The notes under the pieces were generated by a model. That model made no database searches and had not been told where the DNA came from. It saw only the letters and a program-made list of their open reading frames with translations. The translations under genes and the position numbers were made by a program. A DNA stretch of 64,000 nt from Paenibacillus daejeonensis DSM 15491 (GTDB lineage: Bacteria; Bacillota; Bacilli; Paenibacillales; Paenibacillaceae). The stretch lies in NCBI RefSeq assembly GCF_000378385.1, contig NZ_KB899659.1:337418-401417 (forward strand). The letters run 5' to 3'. Within the stretch, counting starts at the first letter, position 1, and each line of letters opens with the position of its first letter. Of this stretch, positions 1-7,253 are shown in pieces.

Positions 1-56
1 TTGTAAGGCGGCTGTAAGTTTGCCGCGTGGATTATAGCCTGTTATGCAATTATACT
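1..56 (+). promoter_or_regulatory. Probable response-regulator box and promoter of the bceAB-like operon
   Basis: TTGTAAG (1-7) and CTGTAAG (12-18) are near-identical heptamers 11 bp apart, one helical turn, as is usual for OmpR-type response-regulator sites. A TATACT -10 candidate lies at 51-56 with only a poor -35 (TGGATT, 28-33), which fits an activator-dependent promoter. BceAB transporters are normally induced by a dedicated two-component system; none is visible because the window begins here. Operator role is inferred. Confidence 0.42.
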
Positions 57-78
57 ACATCTATCGGAGGTGACTCTC

Positions 79-852
79 GTGGCACTAGTCGAGATCAGCA
101 ACCTGTCCAAGGTTTACGAAAGCCACCTCGCCCACCGCGCGCTGGACAACTTGCGGCTTGAAGTAGAAAGCGGCGAATTTGTCGGAATTATGGGCCCGTC
201 GGGGAGCGGCAAAACGACCTTGCTTAATGCGATTGCTACGATCGACGAGCCTACCAGTGGACACATCCGGATTGCCGGTCTCGATCCGCTGAGTATGGAC
301 AAGGACGAAATGGCCCTGTTCCGCAGAAGGCAGCTCGGGTTTGTGTTTCAGCAATATAATTTGTTGGATTCGTTGACAATTGCCGAGAATATTATCCTGC
401 CCTTGTCGCTAGACGGCTTGCCTGTCCGAGAAATGGAGCAGCGGCTCTCTGCTGTTGCCGACAAGCTGGGGATCACCTCCCTTCTTTCACGACGAATCTA
501 CGAGATTTCGGGAGGTCAGCGGCAGCGGGTTGCCATCGCACGCGCCATCATTCACCGTCCGGCCTTAATTCTTGCGGATGAACCGACTGGCAATCTGGAC
601 TCCAAGTCGTCTCGGGATGTCATGGAGACTTTTGCAGCCCTTCACGCCTCTGAGCGGACCACCATTCTGATGGTGACCCACGATGCGGTTGCTGCTAGCT
701 TTTGCAGCCGGGTTGTTTTTATCAAGGACGGACGGCTATATAACGACATGTATCAAGGAGGACAGCGGCAAGCATTTTTCCAAAAGATTATCGACATGCT
801 CTCGCTGCTGGGGGGCGACAGCCATGACCTTAACTCAGCTCGCTTGCCGTAA
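79..852 (+). CDS. BceA-type ABC transporter ATP-binding protein
   Basis: ATPase subunit of a peptide-antibiotic resistance/sensing ABC transporter, acting on the cytoplasmic face of the membrane. The 257-residue product has Walker A GPSGSGKTT (about residue 40), Q-loop FVFQQYN, ABC signature SGGQRQR, Walker B LILADEPTGNLD and H-loop VTHD, the MacB/LolD/BceA pattern. GTG at 79 is preferred over GTG at 70 because GGAGG (66-70) would overlap the earlier codon and sits 8 nt before this one. The next gene, its permease, overlaps the 3' end by 29 nt, implying coupled translation. Substrate (bacitracin-like or lantibiotic) cannot be told from the ATPase; the uppP gene in the same cluster favours undecaprenyl-pyrophosphate-directed drugs. 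Confidence 0.93.
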   Translation: MALVEISNLSKVYESHLAHRALDNLRLEVESGEFVGIMGPSGSGKTTLLNAIATIDEPTSGHIRIAGLDPLSMDKDEMALFRRRQLGFVFQQYNLLDSLTIAENIILPLSLDGLPVREMEQRLSAVADKLGITSLLSRRIYEISGGQRQRVAIARAIIHRPALILADEPTGNLDSKSSRDVMETFAALHASERTTILMVTHDAVAASFCSRVVFIKDGRLYNDMYQGGQRQAFFQKIIDMLSLLGGDSHDLNSARLP

Positions 853-2764
853 CGTCCTCCGCAACCGCCGCACCTATGCGGCTTATTTTCTCAGCAGCTC
901 CTTTTCAGTCACCGTGTTTTACGTATGCGCGCTGTTTCTTTTTCATCCCGTCATTCAGAGTGGTGCAACCTATGACGGAGCACTCCAGGCACTGGTCGCT
1001 GCAGAGGGAATTGTGTATCTGTTTGCACTGCTGTTCGTGCTCTATTCGGTCAGCTCCTTCCTCAGATCTCGAACCCAGGAGTTCGGCGTTCTGCTCATGC
1101 ACGGGATGACCAGACGCCAGCTTTATCGAATGGTCTTCCTGGAGAACATGCTGATCGGCCTCGGCGCCATTTTAACCGGCATCGTCGCCGGCTTGCTTAC
1201 AGGCAAGTTGTTCTTGATGATTGGTGCCAGTTTTCTTGATGTAGAGAGCCTTGCTTTTTATGTGGATTGGCGAGTGCTCGCCCTGACGGTTTCCTCCTTT
1301 GTCCTGCTCTTCCTGACGATTTCGGCTGTCACGTCCTTATTGCTTCGCAAAGGCAAGCTGATCGAATTGCTGCAGGCCGGACAGCGGACCAAGGCTGTTC
1401 CTGAAGCGTCCTGGAGACTCACAGCCGCGGCGCTGGCACTCATTCTAATCAGCTATGCCCTGGCCGCTACAGCGACGGTCAATTCCATTTATGTGCGTGT
1501 AGTGCCCGTAACTGTTATGACGGTCGTTGGTACCTACCTGTTCTACACCCATGCCGTTCTGGCATTGACTGCCATGCTCAAACGCAACAAGAAGACCTAC
1601 TGGGACCGCACCAATATGATTGCGATTGCCGGCTTGGCACATCGGCTCAAGGATCATTCCCGAATGTTCTTTATGGTAACGATTATTTCGAGCGTCGCGT
1701 TTTGCTCTGTCGGCTTCTTTGCTTCCGTAACCACCTTCTCGGATGATCTGGCTGCCGATTATCCGGCTGCTATTGCTTATGTAGCCAAGTCCGGGTATGA
1801 CGGCTCCACGGAGTTGCAAGCCATTGAGTCAGAGTTGGAGCTGATGTCGCTGCCTTATGAGAAGTGGTCCATGCCCATTCAATATGCTGCCTTTCACACA
1901 ACGACCTCTCCTGATACGGTGCTCCCACTGATTGCTTATTCAGACTATGTCCGCGTCATGCTAATTAGTGGTCAGGGGCCACCAGCACCGCTGCTTGAGG
2001 GCAACGATGCACTGGTCATGCTCGGCTCACAGCGGGACCGGACCTTGCTGGATGTCAGGCCGATGCAGACGTATGCGATGAGCGCCGCGTCCATTGAGCT
2101 TCGGGAAATTGGCTATACTAGTGCAGTCATTGTGCCGGATCATCTGGTTGCTAACGATGATGTGCCTGGCAATGGCGAGTTTAGCGGTCTTGTCGTCTCT
2201 GATTCCATCATGAAAGAGCTGCACAACGAGCATCAGATGGAGAAGTATACAGGCTACTACGTAAGTAATCTCGCGCTCACCTCTGGTGTTGCAGCCGAGC
2301 TCGCAGCTGAAGGCCTGATTCGCCACAGTGAGGAGCAGTCTTATGCGCTTGCCATTAGCGGCACTCTCTTTGATGTCCGCAGCAGCTTATACAGTACGAT
2401 GCTATTTATTGCTTTGCTGATCGGATTTGTTTTCTTTGTAGCGGCTGGCAGTTTTCTTTACTTCCGTCTCTACGCTGAACTCGCTTACGACCGCAGGCAA
2501 TATCAGATGCTGGCCCACATCGGCTTGACCGAGCGCGAATTGAGGAGAATTGTAACCCGCCAGGTGGCATGGCTGTTCTTTGGACCCTTCGGCTTGGCCA
2601 TTCTTCACAGCGTATTTGCGTTCATGGCGCTTCAGCAGCTGTTCTACCTGTCCATCGCCGCCAGGCTCGGCAGCGTGCTGGCTGGCTTCGTCCTTGCTCA
2701 GGGGCTCTACTTTTTATTTATTCGTAATCGCTATTGGCGTCACATTCGCAAGTCCTGGCGTTAA
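824..2764 (+). CDS. BceB-type FtsX-like ABC permease
   Basis: Membrane partner of the preceding ATPase. The 646-residue length, a TM segment near the N-terminus, paired FtsX-like four-helix regions and a large extracellular loop of about 200 residues between TM 7 and 8 (roughly residues 320-520) match BceB/VraG/YtsD permeases, where the loop binds or senses the drug-lipid complex and contacts a BceS-type kinase. ATG at 824, preceded by GGGGGCG, is chosen over an in-frame ATG 141 nt upstream that would overlap most of the ATPase C-terminus. The stop is 21 nt before the DedA gene, so all four genes to 4291 are probably one transcript. In known systems the permease frees target lipid from bacitracin or similar peptides; that role is family knowledge. 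Confidence 0.92.
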   Translation: MTLTQLACRNVLRNRRTYAAYFLSSSFSVTVFYVCALFLFHPVIQSGATYDGALQALVAAEGIVYLFALLFVLYSVSSFLRSRTQEFGVLLMHGMTRRQLYRMVFLENMLIGLGAILTGIVAGLLTGKLFLMIGASFLDVESLAFYVDWRVLALTVSSFVLLFLTISAVTSLLLRKGKLIELLQAGQRTKAVPEASWRLTAAALALILISYALAATATVNSIYVRVVPVTVMTVVGTYLFYTHAVLALTAMLKRNKKTYWDRTNMIAIAGLAHRLKDHSRMFFMVTIISSVAFCSVGFFASVTTFSDDLAADYPAAIAYVAKSGYDGSTELQAIESELELMSLPYEKWSMPIQYAAFHTTTSPDTVLPLIAYSDYVRVMLISGQGPPAPLLEGNDALVMLGSQRDRTLLDVRPMQTYAMSAASIELREIGYTSAVIVPDHLVANDDVPGNGEFSGLVVSDSIMKELHNEHQMEKYTGYYVSNLALTSGVAAELAAEGLIRHSEEQSYALAISGTLFDVRSSLYSTMLFIALLIGFVFFVAAGSFLYFRLYAELAYDRRQYQMLAHIGLTERELRRIVTRQVAWLFFGPFGLAILHSVFAFMALQQLFYLSIAARLGSVLAGFVLAQGLYFLFIRNRYWRHIRKSWR

Positions 2765-2785
2765 TCCAAGAAATGAGGTGACAGC

Positions 2786-3403
2786 ATGGAAAACTGGATT
2801 ACGGAGTTTATGGAGCAATACGGCTACTGGGGGATTCTGCTGATGATTGCAGTCGAAAACCTGTTTCCCCCGATCCCCTCCGAAATTATTCTGACCTTCG
2901 GCGGCTTCATGACCACTTATACCGGGATGAGTGTTCCTGGGGTGATTCTCTTCGCTACCGCCGGCTCCGTGGGCGGCGCCGTTATTCTATACGGGATCGG
3001 CTTGTTGATCGATGTGGAACGACTGGAGAAAATCGTGGACCGGTACGGACATCTTCTACGGGTGAAGCGGGAAGATATTCACCGGGCAGACGCCTGGTTT
3101 GACAAATACGGGTATTGGACCGTGCTGTTTTGCCGGATGGTGCCGCTTGTGCGCAGTCTGATTTCTATTCCTGCCGGTATGTCCAATATGCGTTTTTGGC
3201 TGTTTCTGCTATTTACGACAATCGGTACACTGGCCTGGAATACCATCCTGGTCATGATCGGGGCAGCACTGGGAGATTCCTGGGAAAGCGTGCTCCATTA
3301 CATGGACATTTACTCAAATGTGGTCTATGCGCTGCTGGCAGTCGGCGTCATCCTAGTTGCCGTGATGTATTTCCGCAAGTATCGCAAGACTGATCATTCC
3401 TAA
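2786..3403 (+). CDS. DedA family membrane protein (possible C55-P flippase)
   Basis: 205-residue polytopic protein with the DedA/SNARE-associated hallmarks: VENLFPPIPSE near residue 25, a Gly-rich helix with a conserved Tyr (GGAVILYGIG), and FCRMVPLVRSLISIPAGM around residue 115 with the conserved arginines. Some DedA proteins, such as UptA, are reported to carry undecaprenyl phosphate back across the membrane; others affect membrane potential and cationic peptide tolerance. RBS is GAGGTGA 8 nt before ATG. Its position between the BceAB genes and uppP, with gaps of 21 and 15 nt, supports a lipid-carrier role here. Exact substrate is inferred from context. Confidence 0.88.
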   Translation: MENWITEFMEQYGYWGILLMIAVENLFPPIPSEIILTFGGFMTTYTGMSVPGVILFATAGSVGGAVILYGIGLLIDVERLEKIVDRYGHLLRVKREDIHRADAWFDKYGYWTVLFCRMVPLVRSLISIPAGMSNMRFWLFLLFTTIGTLAWNTILVMIGAALGDSWESVLHYMDIYSNVVYALLAVGVILVAVMYFRKYRKTDHS

Positions 3404-3418
3404 GGAGCGTCGGAGAAG

Positions 3419-4291
3419 ATGGATTTCGTGGATATACTGAAGGCTGTATTGCTGGGAATTGTAGAGGGATTAACCGAATTCGCCCCCGTCTCTTCGACAG
3501 GTCATATGATACTGATTGATGATATGTGGCTGCGTTCAGAAGAAGTGCTGACCAAGTATGTGGCCAATACCTTCAAGGTTGTTATTCAGCTTGCTTCGGT
3601 CATGGCAGTCGTCATCGTGTTCCGCCAGCGCTTCATTGATTTGCTCGGGTTGAAGCGCTTGGTTAGATCCAAACCACAGCCCCTTCGCACCAACGGGACG
3701 AGCCTGAATCCCGCTGACAAACCGCAAGGTCACTTGAAGCTTACGCATGTCATTGTAGGCCTGCTGCCTGCTACAGTGCTTGGACTTATCTTCGAGGATT
3801 ACATCGATGAGTATCTCTTCTCGGCCCAGACGGTCATCATCGGGCTGGCAGCAGGCGCACTGCTCATGATTGCAGCTGACCGGTTTGCCCCTAAAGGGCC
3901 CAGCCAGCAAAGCGTCGACCACATCACGTACCGGCAAGCTCTGCTGATCGGCTTGTTCCAATGTATCGCGATGTGGCCAGGCTTCTCGCGTTCCGGCTCG
4001 ACGATCTCCGGTGGGGTACTGCTCGGCATGAGTCACCGGGCAGCGGCTGACTTCACCTTTATCATGGCTGTACCGATTATGTTTGGGGCAAGCCTGCTAT
4101 CGCTTATGAAGAACTGGCAGTATTTCACACTCGACTATTTGCCATTCTTTGCAGCCGGCTTTATTAGTGCGTTTATCTTTGCGCTGCTGTCGATCCGCTT
4201 CTTCCTCAAGCTCATAAACCGCATCAAGCTGGTCCCCTTTGCGATTTATCGACTTGTCCTTGCAGCCGTCGCCGCCATTATTATTTTTTGA
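3419..4291 (+). CDS. uppP: Undecaprenyl-diphosphate phosphatase UppP
   Basis: Integral membrane phosphatase that converts undecaprenyl pyrophosphate to the monophosphate on the outer leaflet, recycling the cell-wall lipid carrier and giving bacitracin tolerance. The 290-residue protein has both BacA/UppP active-site motifs: EGLTEFAPVSSTGH near the N-terminus (catalytic Glu and Ser/His region) and PGFSRSGST around residue 190. About eight TM segments are evident. A hydrophilic stretch near residues 80-105 is somewhat longer than in E. coli BacA. ATG at 3419 follows AAGGAG with a slightly long spacing. Last gene of the BceAB-DedA-UppP cluster. Confidence 0.96.
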   Translation: MDFVDILKAVLLGIVEGLTEFAPVSSTGHMILIDDMWLRSEEVLTKYVANTFKVVIQLASVMAVVIVFRQRFIDLLGLKRLVRSKPQPLRTNGTSLNPADKPQGHLKLTHVIVGLLPATVLGLIFEDYIDEYLFSAQTVIIGLAAGALLMIAADRFAPKGPSQQSVDHITYRQALLIGLFQCIAMWPGFSRSGSTISGGVLLGMSHRAAADFTFIMAVPIMFGASLLSLMKNWQYFTLDYLPFFAAGFISAFIFALLSIRFFLKLINRIKLVPFAIYRLVLAAVAAIIIF

Positions 4292-4299
4292 ATCGAACC

Positions 4300-5058
4300 C
4301 TATGGCGTTGCCTGAAACACAATCGTCTGCTCCACATAAGGGGCCTGCTTGTACGCTTCCCCGATCCCGAGACGATCGCGGTCGGCCTTGGCAATCCGTT
4401 TGGAGCGTATGGTGGCCCTGAAGGTTCTGGAGAAGGGGCTGGGGGAAACGATGATCTCCTCTTTCCCATGCCAGCGCGCCGTATAAGTAACCCCTGCAAG
4501 GGTCCCTACCGAGTCGCGGTACCACGGATGTTCATCTTCTTTGCTCACCCCCGCCTCATTGAAGCATACATAGAGAGACAGCCCGTCACAGAGCTGGAGC
4601 AGCCCGTAGTGATGCGCCAGCATGCCTTGGTCGGGGTAACCCAGCCAGCGTGAAAGCCGCTCCTGTCGCTCCATCTCAGCCTTGTAGAAATCGCGTGTGC
4701 CCGGTCCCTCACCCTTGCGGATCGGCTCAAAGGAGCTGTAATACATACTGCATAACAAGCCTGCGTATCCGCTCATCGCCTCAACCTCGTCAATTCCCGA
4801 CTTATACATCAGCAGCTTCGGGAGCATCGGATAGTCCTGGAACGAAAAAGGAAGCTCATCCCGGTCGTTCCAGACCGGCGTATCATCCAACACCCTCCAC
4901 CCCCTGTCATGCTGCCTTACGGCCATCAGCACCTCGTCCCTGCGCGCCTCATCGCCGAATAAAGGATGGCGCAGTTGGCTGGCCAGTTCGCCTGATAGCA
5001 GAGCATGGTTATGCTGCTCTGTCATAATAATCTCGTCGCCATAAGTTCTTACGATCAT
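4300..5058 (-). CDS. DUF3891 family protein
   Basis: 252-residue soluble protein resembling DUF3891 proteins: N-terminal MIVRTYGDEIIMTEQHNHA, a conserved QHDRGWRVLDD segment and several conserved His/Asp residues (H17, H19, HH in MLAHHYGLL) that suggest a metal-binding, HD-like helical fold. No biochemical role is established for the family. It converges on uppP, the stop codons being only 8 bp apart, so no room exists for an ordinary terminator. A clear GGAGGGGATATC ribosome site precedes ATG 5058. Confidence 0.8.
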   Translation of the reverse strand: MIVRTYGDEIIMTEQHNHALLSGELASQLRHPLFGDEARRDEVLMAVRQHDRGWRVLDDTPVWNDRDELPFSFQDYPMLPKLLMYKSGIDEVEAMSGYAGLLCSMYYSSFEPIRKGEGPGTRDFYKAEMERQERLSRWLGYPDQGMLAHHYGLLQLCDGLSLYVCFNEAGVSKEDEHPWYRDSVGTLAGVTYTARWHGKEEIIVSPSPFSRTFRATIRSKRIAKADRDRLGIGEAYKQAPYVEQTIVFQATP

Positions 5059-5123
5059 GATATCCCCTCCGCTACACTTCTATTTGTATACGCATACACA
5101 ACGACCAAGAATAGAAACCGCCG

Positions 5124-5588
5124 CTACAGACGGTCTTCTCCGCTGGCTTTGATCAATATGGACTTGAACTTGGCCATATGATGAGAGAGCTCCGACAGAT
5201 CCTGGTCCTCCAGCCCCGTGAGCATCTCCTTGAAGCGCTGCGACATCTGATCGTGACAGGAACGGCACAGCTCTTCTCCTGCCGGTGCGATCTCAATCAA
5301 GACATTGCGCCTGTCATTTTCACTTACATTACGAGTAATCATCTGATGCTTCTCCAGCTTATCGAGCAGCGGCGACATATTAGAACGGGAGATCTTCAAT
5401 CGCGACGAAATATCGGAGACAATCGCACTACCCATCTCGTAGACGAGCATAAGCACGCGAAAGCTGGCCGGCGGCAGGCGCTTGGGCACCGAATCCGGCA
5501 GAGCGACCTTGTCAAATACCTGTCGCTGCAATAGGGGAATAATAACCATGAAGTGCTCCGACAGCTCCTGCAACGTCTCGTTTCTCAT
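5124..5588 (-). CDS. MarR family transcriptional regulator
   Basis: 154-residue winged-helix repressor of the MarR family. The recognition-helix region (ISRSNMSPLLDKLEKHQMI) and the wing (SENDRRNVLIEIAPAGEEL) are typical. ATG at 5588 follows GGTGGGGGG with 4 nt spacing and is preferred to the in-frame GTG at 5600, which has its purine run directly against the start. It is divergent from a DHA2-type drug exporter at 5730, the usual arrangement for a MarR repressor controlling an efflux pump and itself. Ligand unknown. Confidence 0.9.
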   Translation of the reverse strand: MRNETLQELSEHFMVIIPLLQRQVFDKVALPDSVPKRLPPASFRVLMLVYEMGSAIVSDISSRLKISRSNMSPLLDKLEKHQMITRNVSENDRRNVLIEIAPAGEELCRSCHDQMSQRFKEMLTGLEDQDLSELSHHMAKFKSILIKASGEDRL

Positions 5589-5655
5589 TAGACCCCCCAC
5601 CCTTCCGATTCAACTAAACTAATTTAAATTTTAACATAGCCCTAATAAAAAGGCT

Positions 5656-5689
5656 ATTGATTCATAATAGTTATACATTTATAATCAAT
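5656..5689 (+). promoter_or_regulatory. Exporter promoter overlapped by a dyad (probable MarR operator)
   Basis: TTGATT (5657-5662), 17-nt spacer and TATAAT (5680-5685) make a near-consensus vegetative promoter for the exporter at 5730. The arms ATTGATT (5656-5662) and AATCAAT (5683-5689) are perfect inverted repeats that embrace the promoter, a suitable site for the divergently encoded MarR protein. Promoter is well supported; the operator assignment is inference. Confidence 0.6.
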
Positions 5690-5729
5690 TAGCAGAGACA
5701 AAAAAAGTTTTGGACAGGAGGATCCCATT

Positions 5730-7187
5730 TTGAATACCACCACTGCGGCAGCCGTTCCGCAGAATCAGGACTTGGGCAACATCAAGCGACTGCCCATTCT
5801 CATTTCTCTTATCATCGGCGCATTTTTCTCAATTCTCAATGAAACGCTGCTGAATATCGCCTTTCTCCCGTTGACGGTAGAACTGAACGTCAGCTATCCA
5901 ACGATTCAATGGCTCTCAACAGGCTACTTGTTGGTTGTTGGCATCTTGATCCCCGTTACTGCACTCTTAGTGCAGTGGTTCACGACGCGACAAATGTTTC
6001 TTGGCGCTATGGGCTTGTTCGCTGCAGGCACCTTGGTTTGTGCAATAGCACCAGGGTTTGAGGTTCTACTCGTAGGCCGTATCATTCAAGCCATGGGTAC
6101 AGGTCTCATGCTCCCCGTGATGATGAATACGATTCTTGTTCTCTACCCGCCGGAGAAGCGCGGGGCGGCAATGGGAAGTATGGGTCTGGTCATTATGTTC
6201 GCACCGGCGATCGGACCGACACTCTCGGGTTTTATTCTGGAGCACTTTGACTGGCGGTGGCTGTTTTACCTGGTGCTGCCGTTTGCAATCTTCTCCATAA
6301 TCTTCGCTGCCATATTTCTTAAGAATGTCTCGGTTGTTACCCGTCCGAAGGTCGACATCCTGTCGATCATCCTGTCTACGATCGGTTTTGGCGGGATTGT
6401 CTTTGGCTTCAGCAGCGCGGGCAAGAACGGAGACTTCAGCAGTCCGGATGTCTATCTCTCGATGATTGCCGGCGCCGTTGCCCTGATTTTGTTCGTCTGG
6501 CGTCAGTTGCGTTCCGAGACTCCAATGCTGGACCTGCGGGCATTTAAATTCCCGATGTTCTCTATCTCCACCTTGCTGCTGGTTATTGCCATGATGAGTA
6601 TGTTTGCTACCATGATGCTGCTGCCCATCTACCTTCAGGGTCCATTGGGACTGACTACGTTGGCTGCGGGACTGGTGCTCCTGCCAGGCAGCGCATTGAA
6701 CGGTTTTCTGTCGCCGATCACCGGCAAGCTCTTCGATAAGTTTGGCCCGCGTGTACTCGTCATCCCTGGAGCAGCGCTTCTGCTTGTAATCACGTTTATG
6801 TTTACCCGGATTACGCTGGAGACGACGCAATCTACCCTGATTTTGTACCATGTGCTGCTCATGGTTTCGATCTCGATGATTATGATGCCGACCCAGACCA
6901 ACGGTCTGAACCAGCTGCCCAGACGCTATTATCCTCACGGAACGGCCATCCTGAACACTTTGCAGCAGGTTGCCGGAGCCATTGGCGTAGCTTTGTTCAT
7001 CAGCATTATGACGGCCGGGCAAGACCGTTACCTGGCAGAGACAACGGAAACCGATCTCGCGGTTGCCACGGCTAACGCCATGACCACCGGTGTGAAGGAA
7101 GCCTTTACGGTTGGGCTTGTCTTTGCCGGAATTGCTCTCCTGCTCTCCTTATTCGTGAAACGGACCACAGCACCCGTTGAAGAATAA
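5730..7187 (+). CDS. DHA2 family (EmrB/QacA-type) drug:H+ antiporter
   Basis: 485-residue major-facilitator exporter with 14 predicted TM segments. Motif A-like loop and the motif C region (GLVIMFAPAIGPTLSGFI, about residues 150-168) are those of DHA2 antiporters such as EmrB, LmrB and MdeA. Translation starts at TTG 5730, 8 nt after CAGGAGG; no in-frame ATG is near. The start lies about 38 nt after the predicted transcription start. Likely repressed by the divergent MarR protein. Substrate range cannot be read from sequence. A hairpin terminator follows at 7200. Confidence 0.92.
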   Translation: MNTTTAAAVPQNQDLGNIKRLPILISLIIGAFFSILNETLLNIAFLPLTVELNVSYPTIQWLSTGYLLVVGILIPVTALLVQWFTTRQMFLGAMGLFAAGTLVCAIAPGFEVLLVGRIIQAMGTGLMLPVMMNTILVLYPPEKRGAAMGSMGLVIMFAPAIGPTLSGFILEHFDWRWLFYLVLPFAIFSIIFAAIFLKNVSVVTRPKVDILSIILSTIGFGGIVFGFSSAGKNGDFSSPDVYLSMIAGAVALILFVWRQLRSETPMLDLRAFKFPMFSISTLLLVIAMMSMFATMMLLPIYLQGPLGLTTLAAGLVLLPGSALNGFLSPITGKLFDKFGPRVLVIPGAALLLVITFMFTRITLETTQSTLILYHVLLMVSISMIMMPTQTNGLNQLPRRYYPHGTAILNTLQQVAGAIGVALFISIMTAGQDRYLAETTETDLAVATANAMTTGVKEAFTVGLVFAGIALLLSLFVKRTTAPVEE

Positions 7188-7199
7188 CTTGTCATACAG

Positions 7200-7241
7200 A
7201 AAACCGCCAGCTGGAGGAATCCTCCGACTGGCGGTTTTTGT
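7200..7241. terminator. Bidirectional-looking intrinsic terminator
   Basis: AAACCGCCAG and CTGGCGGTTT arms pair around a CTGGAGGAATCCTCCGA inner region, followed by TTTTT on the plus strand and preceded by A residues. It lies between the convergent exporter (ends 7187) and the minus-strand gene ending at 7254, so it can serve both. Confidence 0.85.
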
Positions 7242-7253
7242 ATGCTGTGCTGA

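Noticed and set aside
683-823. Upstream extension of the BceB-type permease
   Set aside because: It would overlap 170 nt of the ATPase gene and adds no family-like sequence; ATG 824 has a purine-rich site.
6066-7022. Minus-strand 318-residue open frame
   Set aside because: Antisense to the drug exporter; low-complexity Gln/His/Arg product typical of shadow frames.
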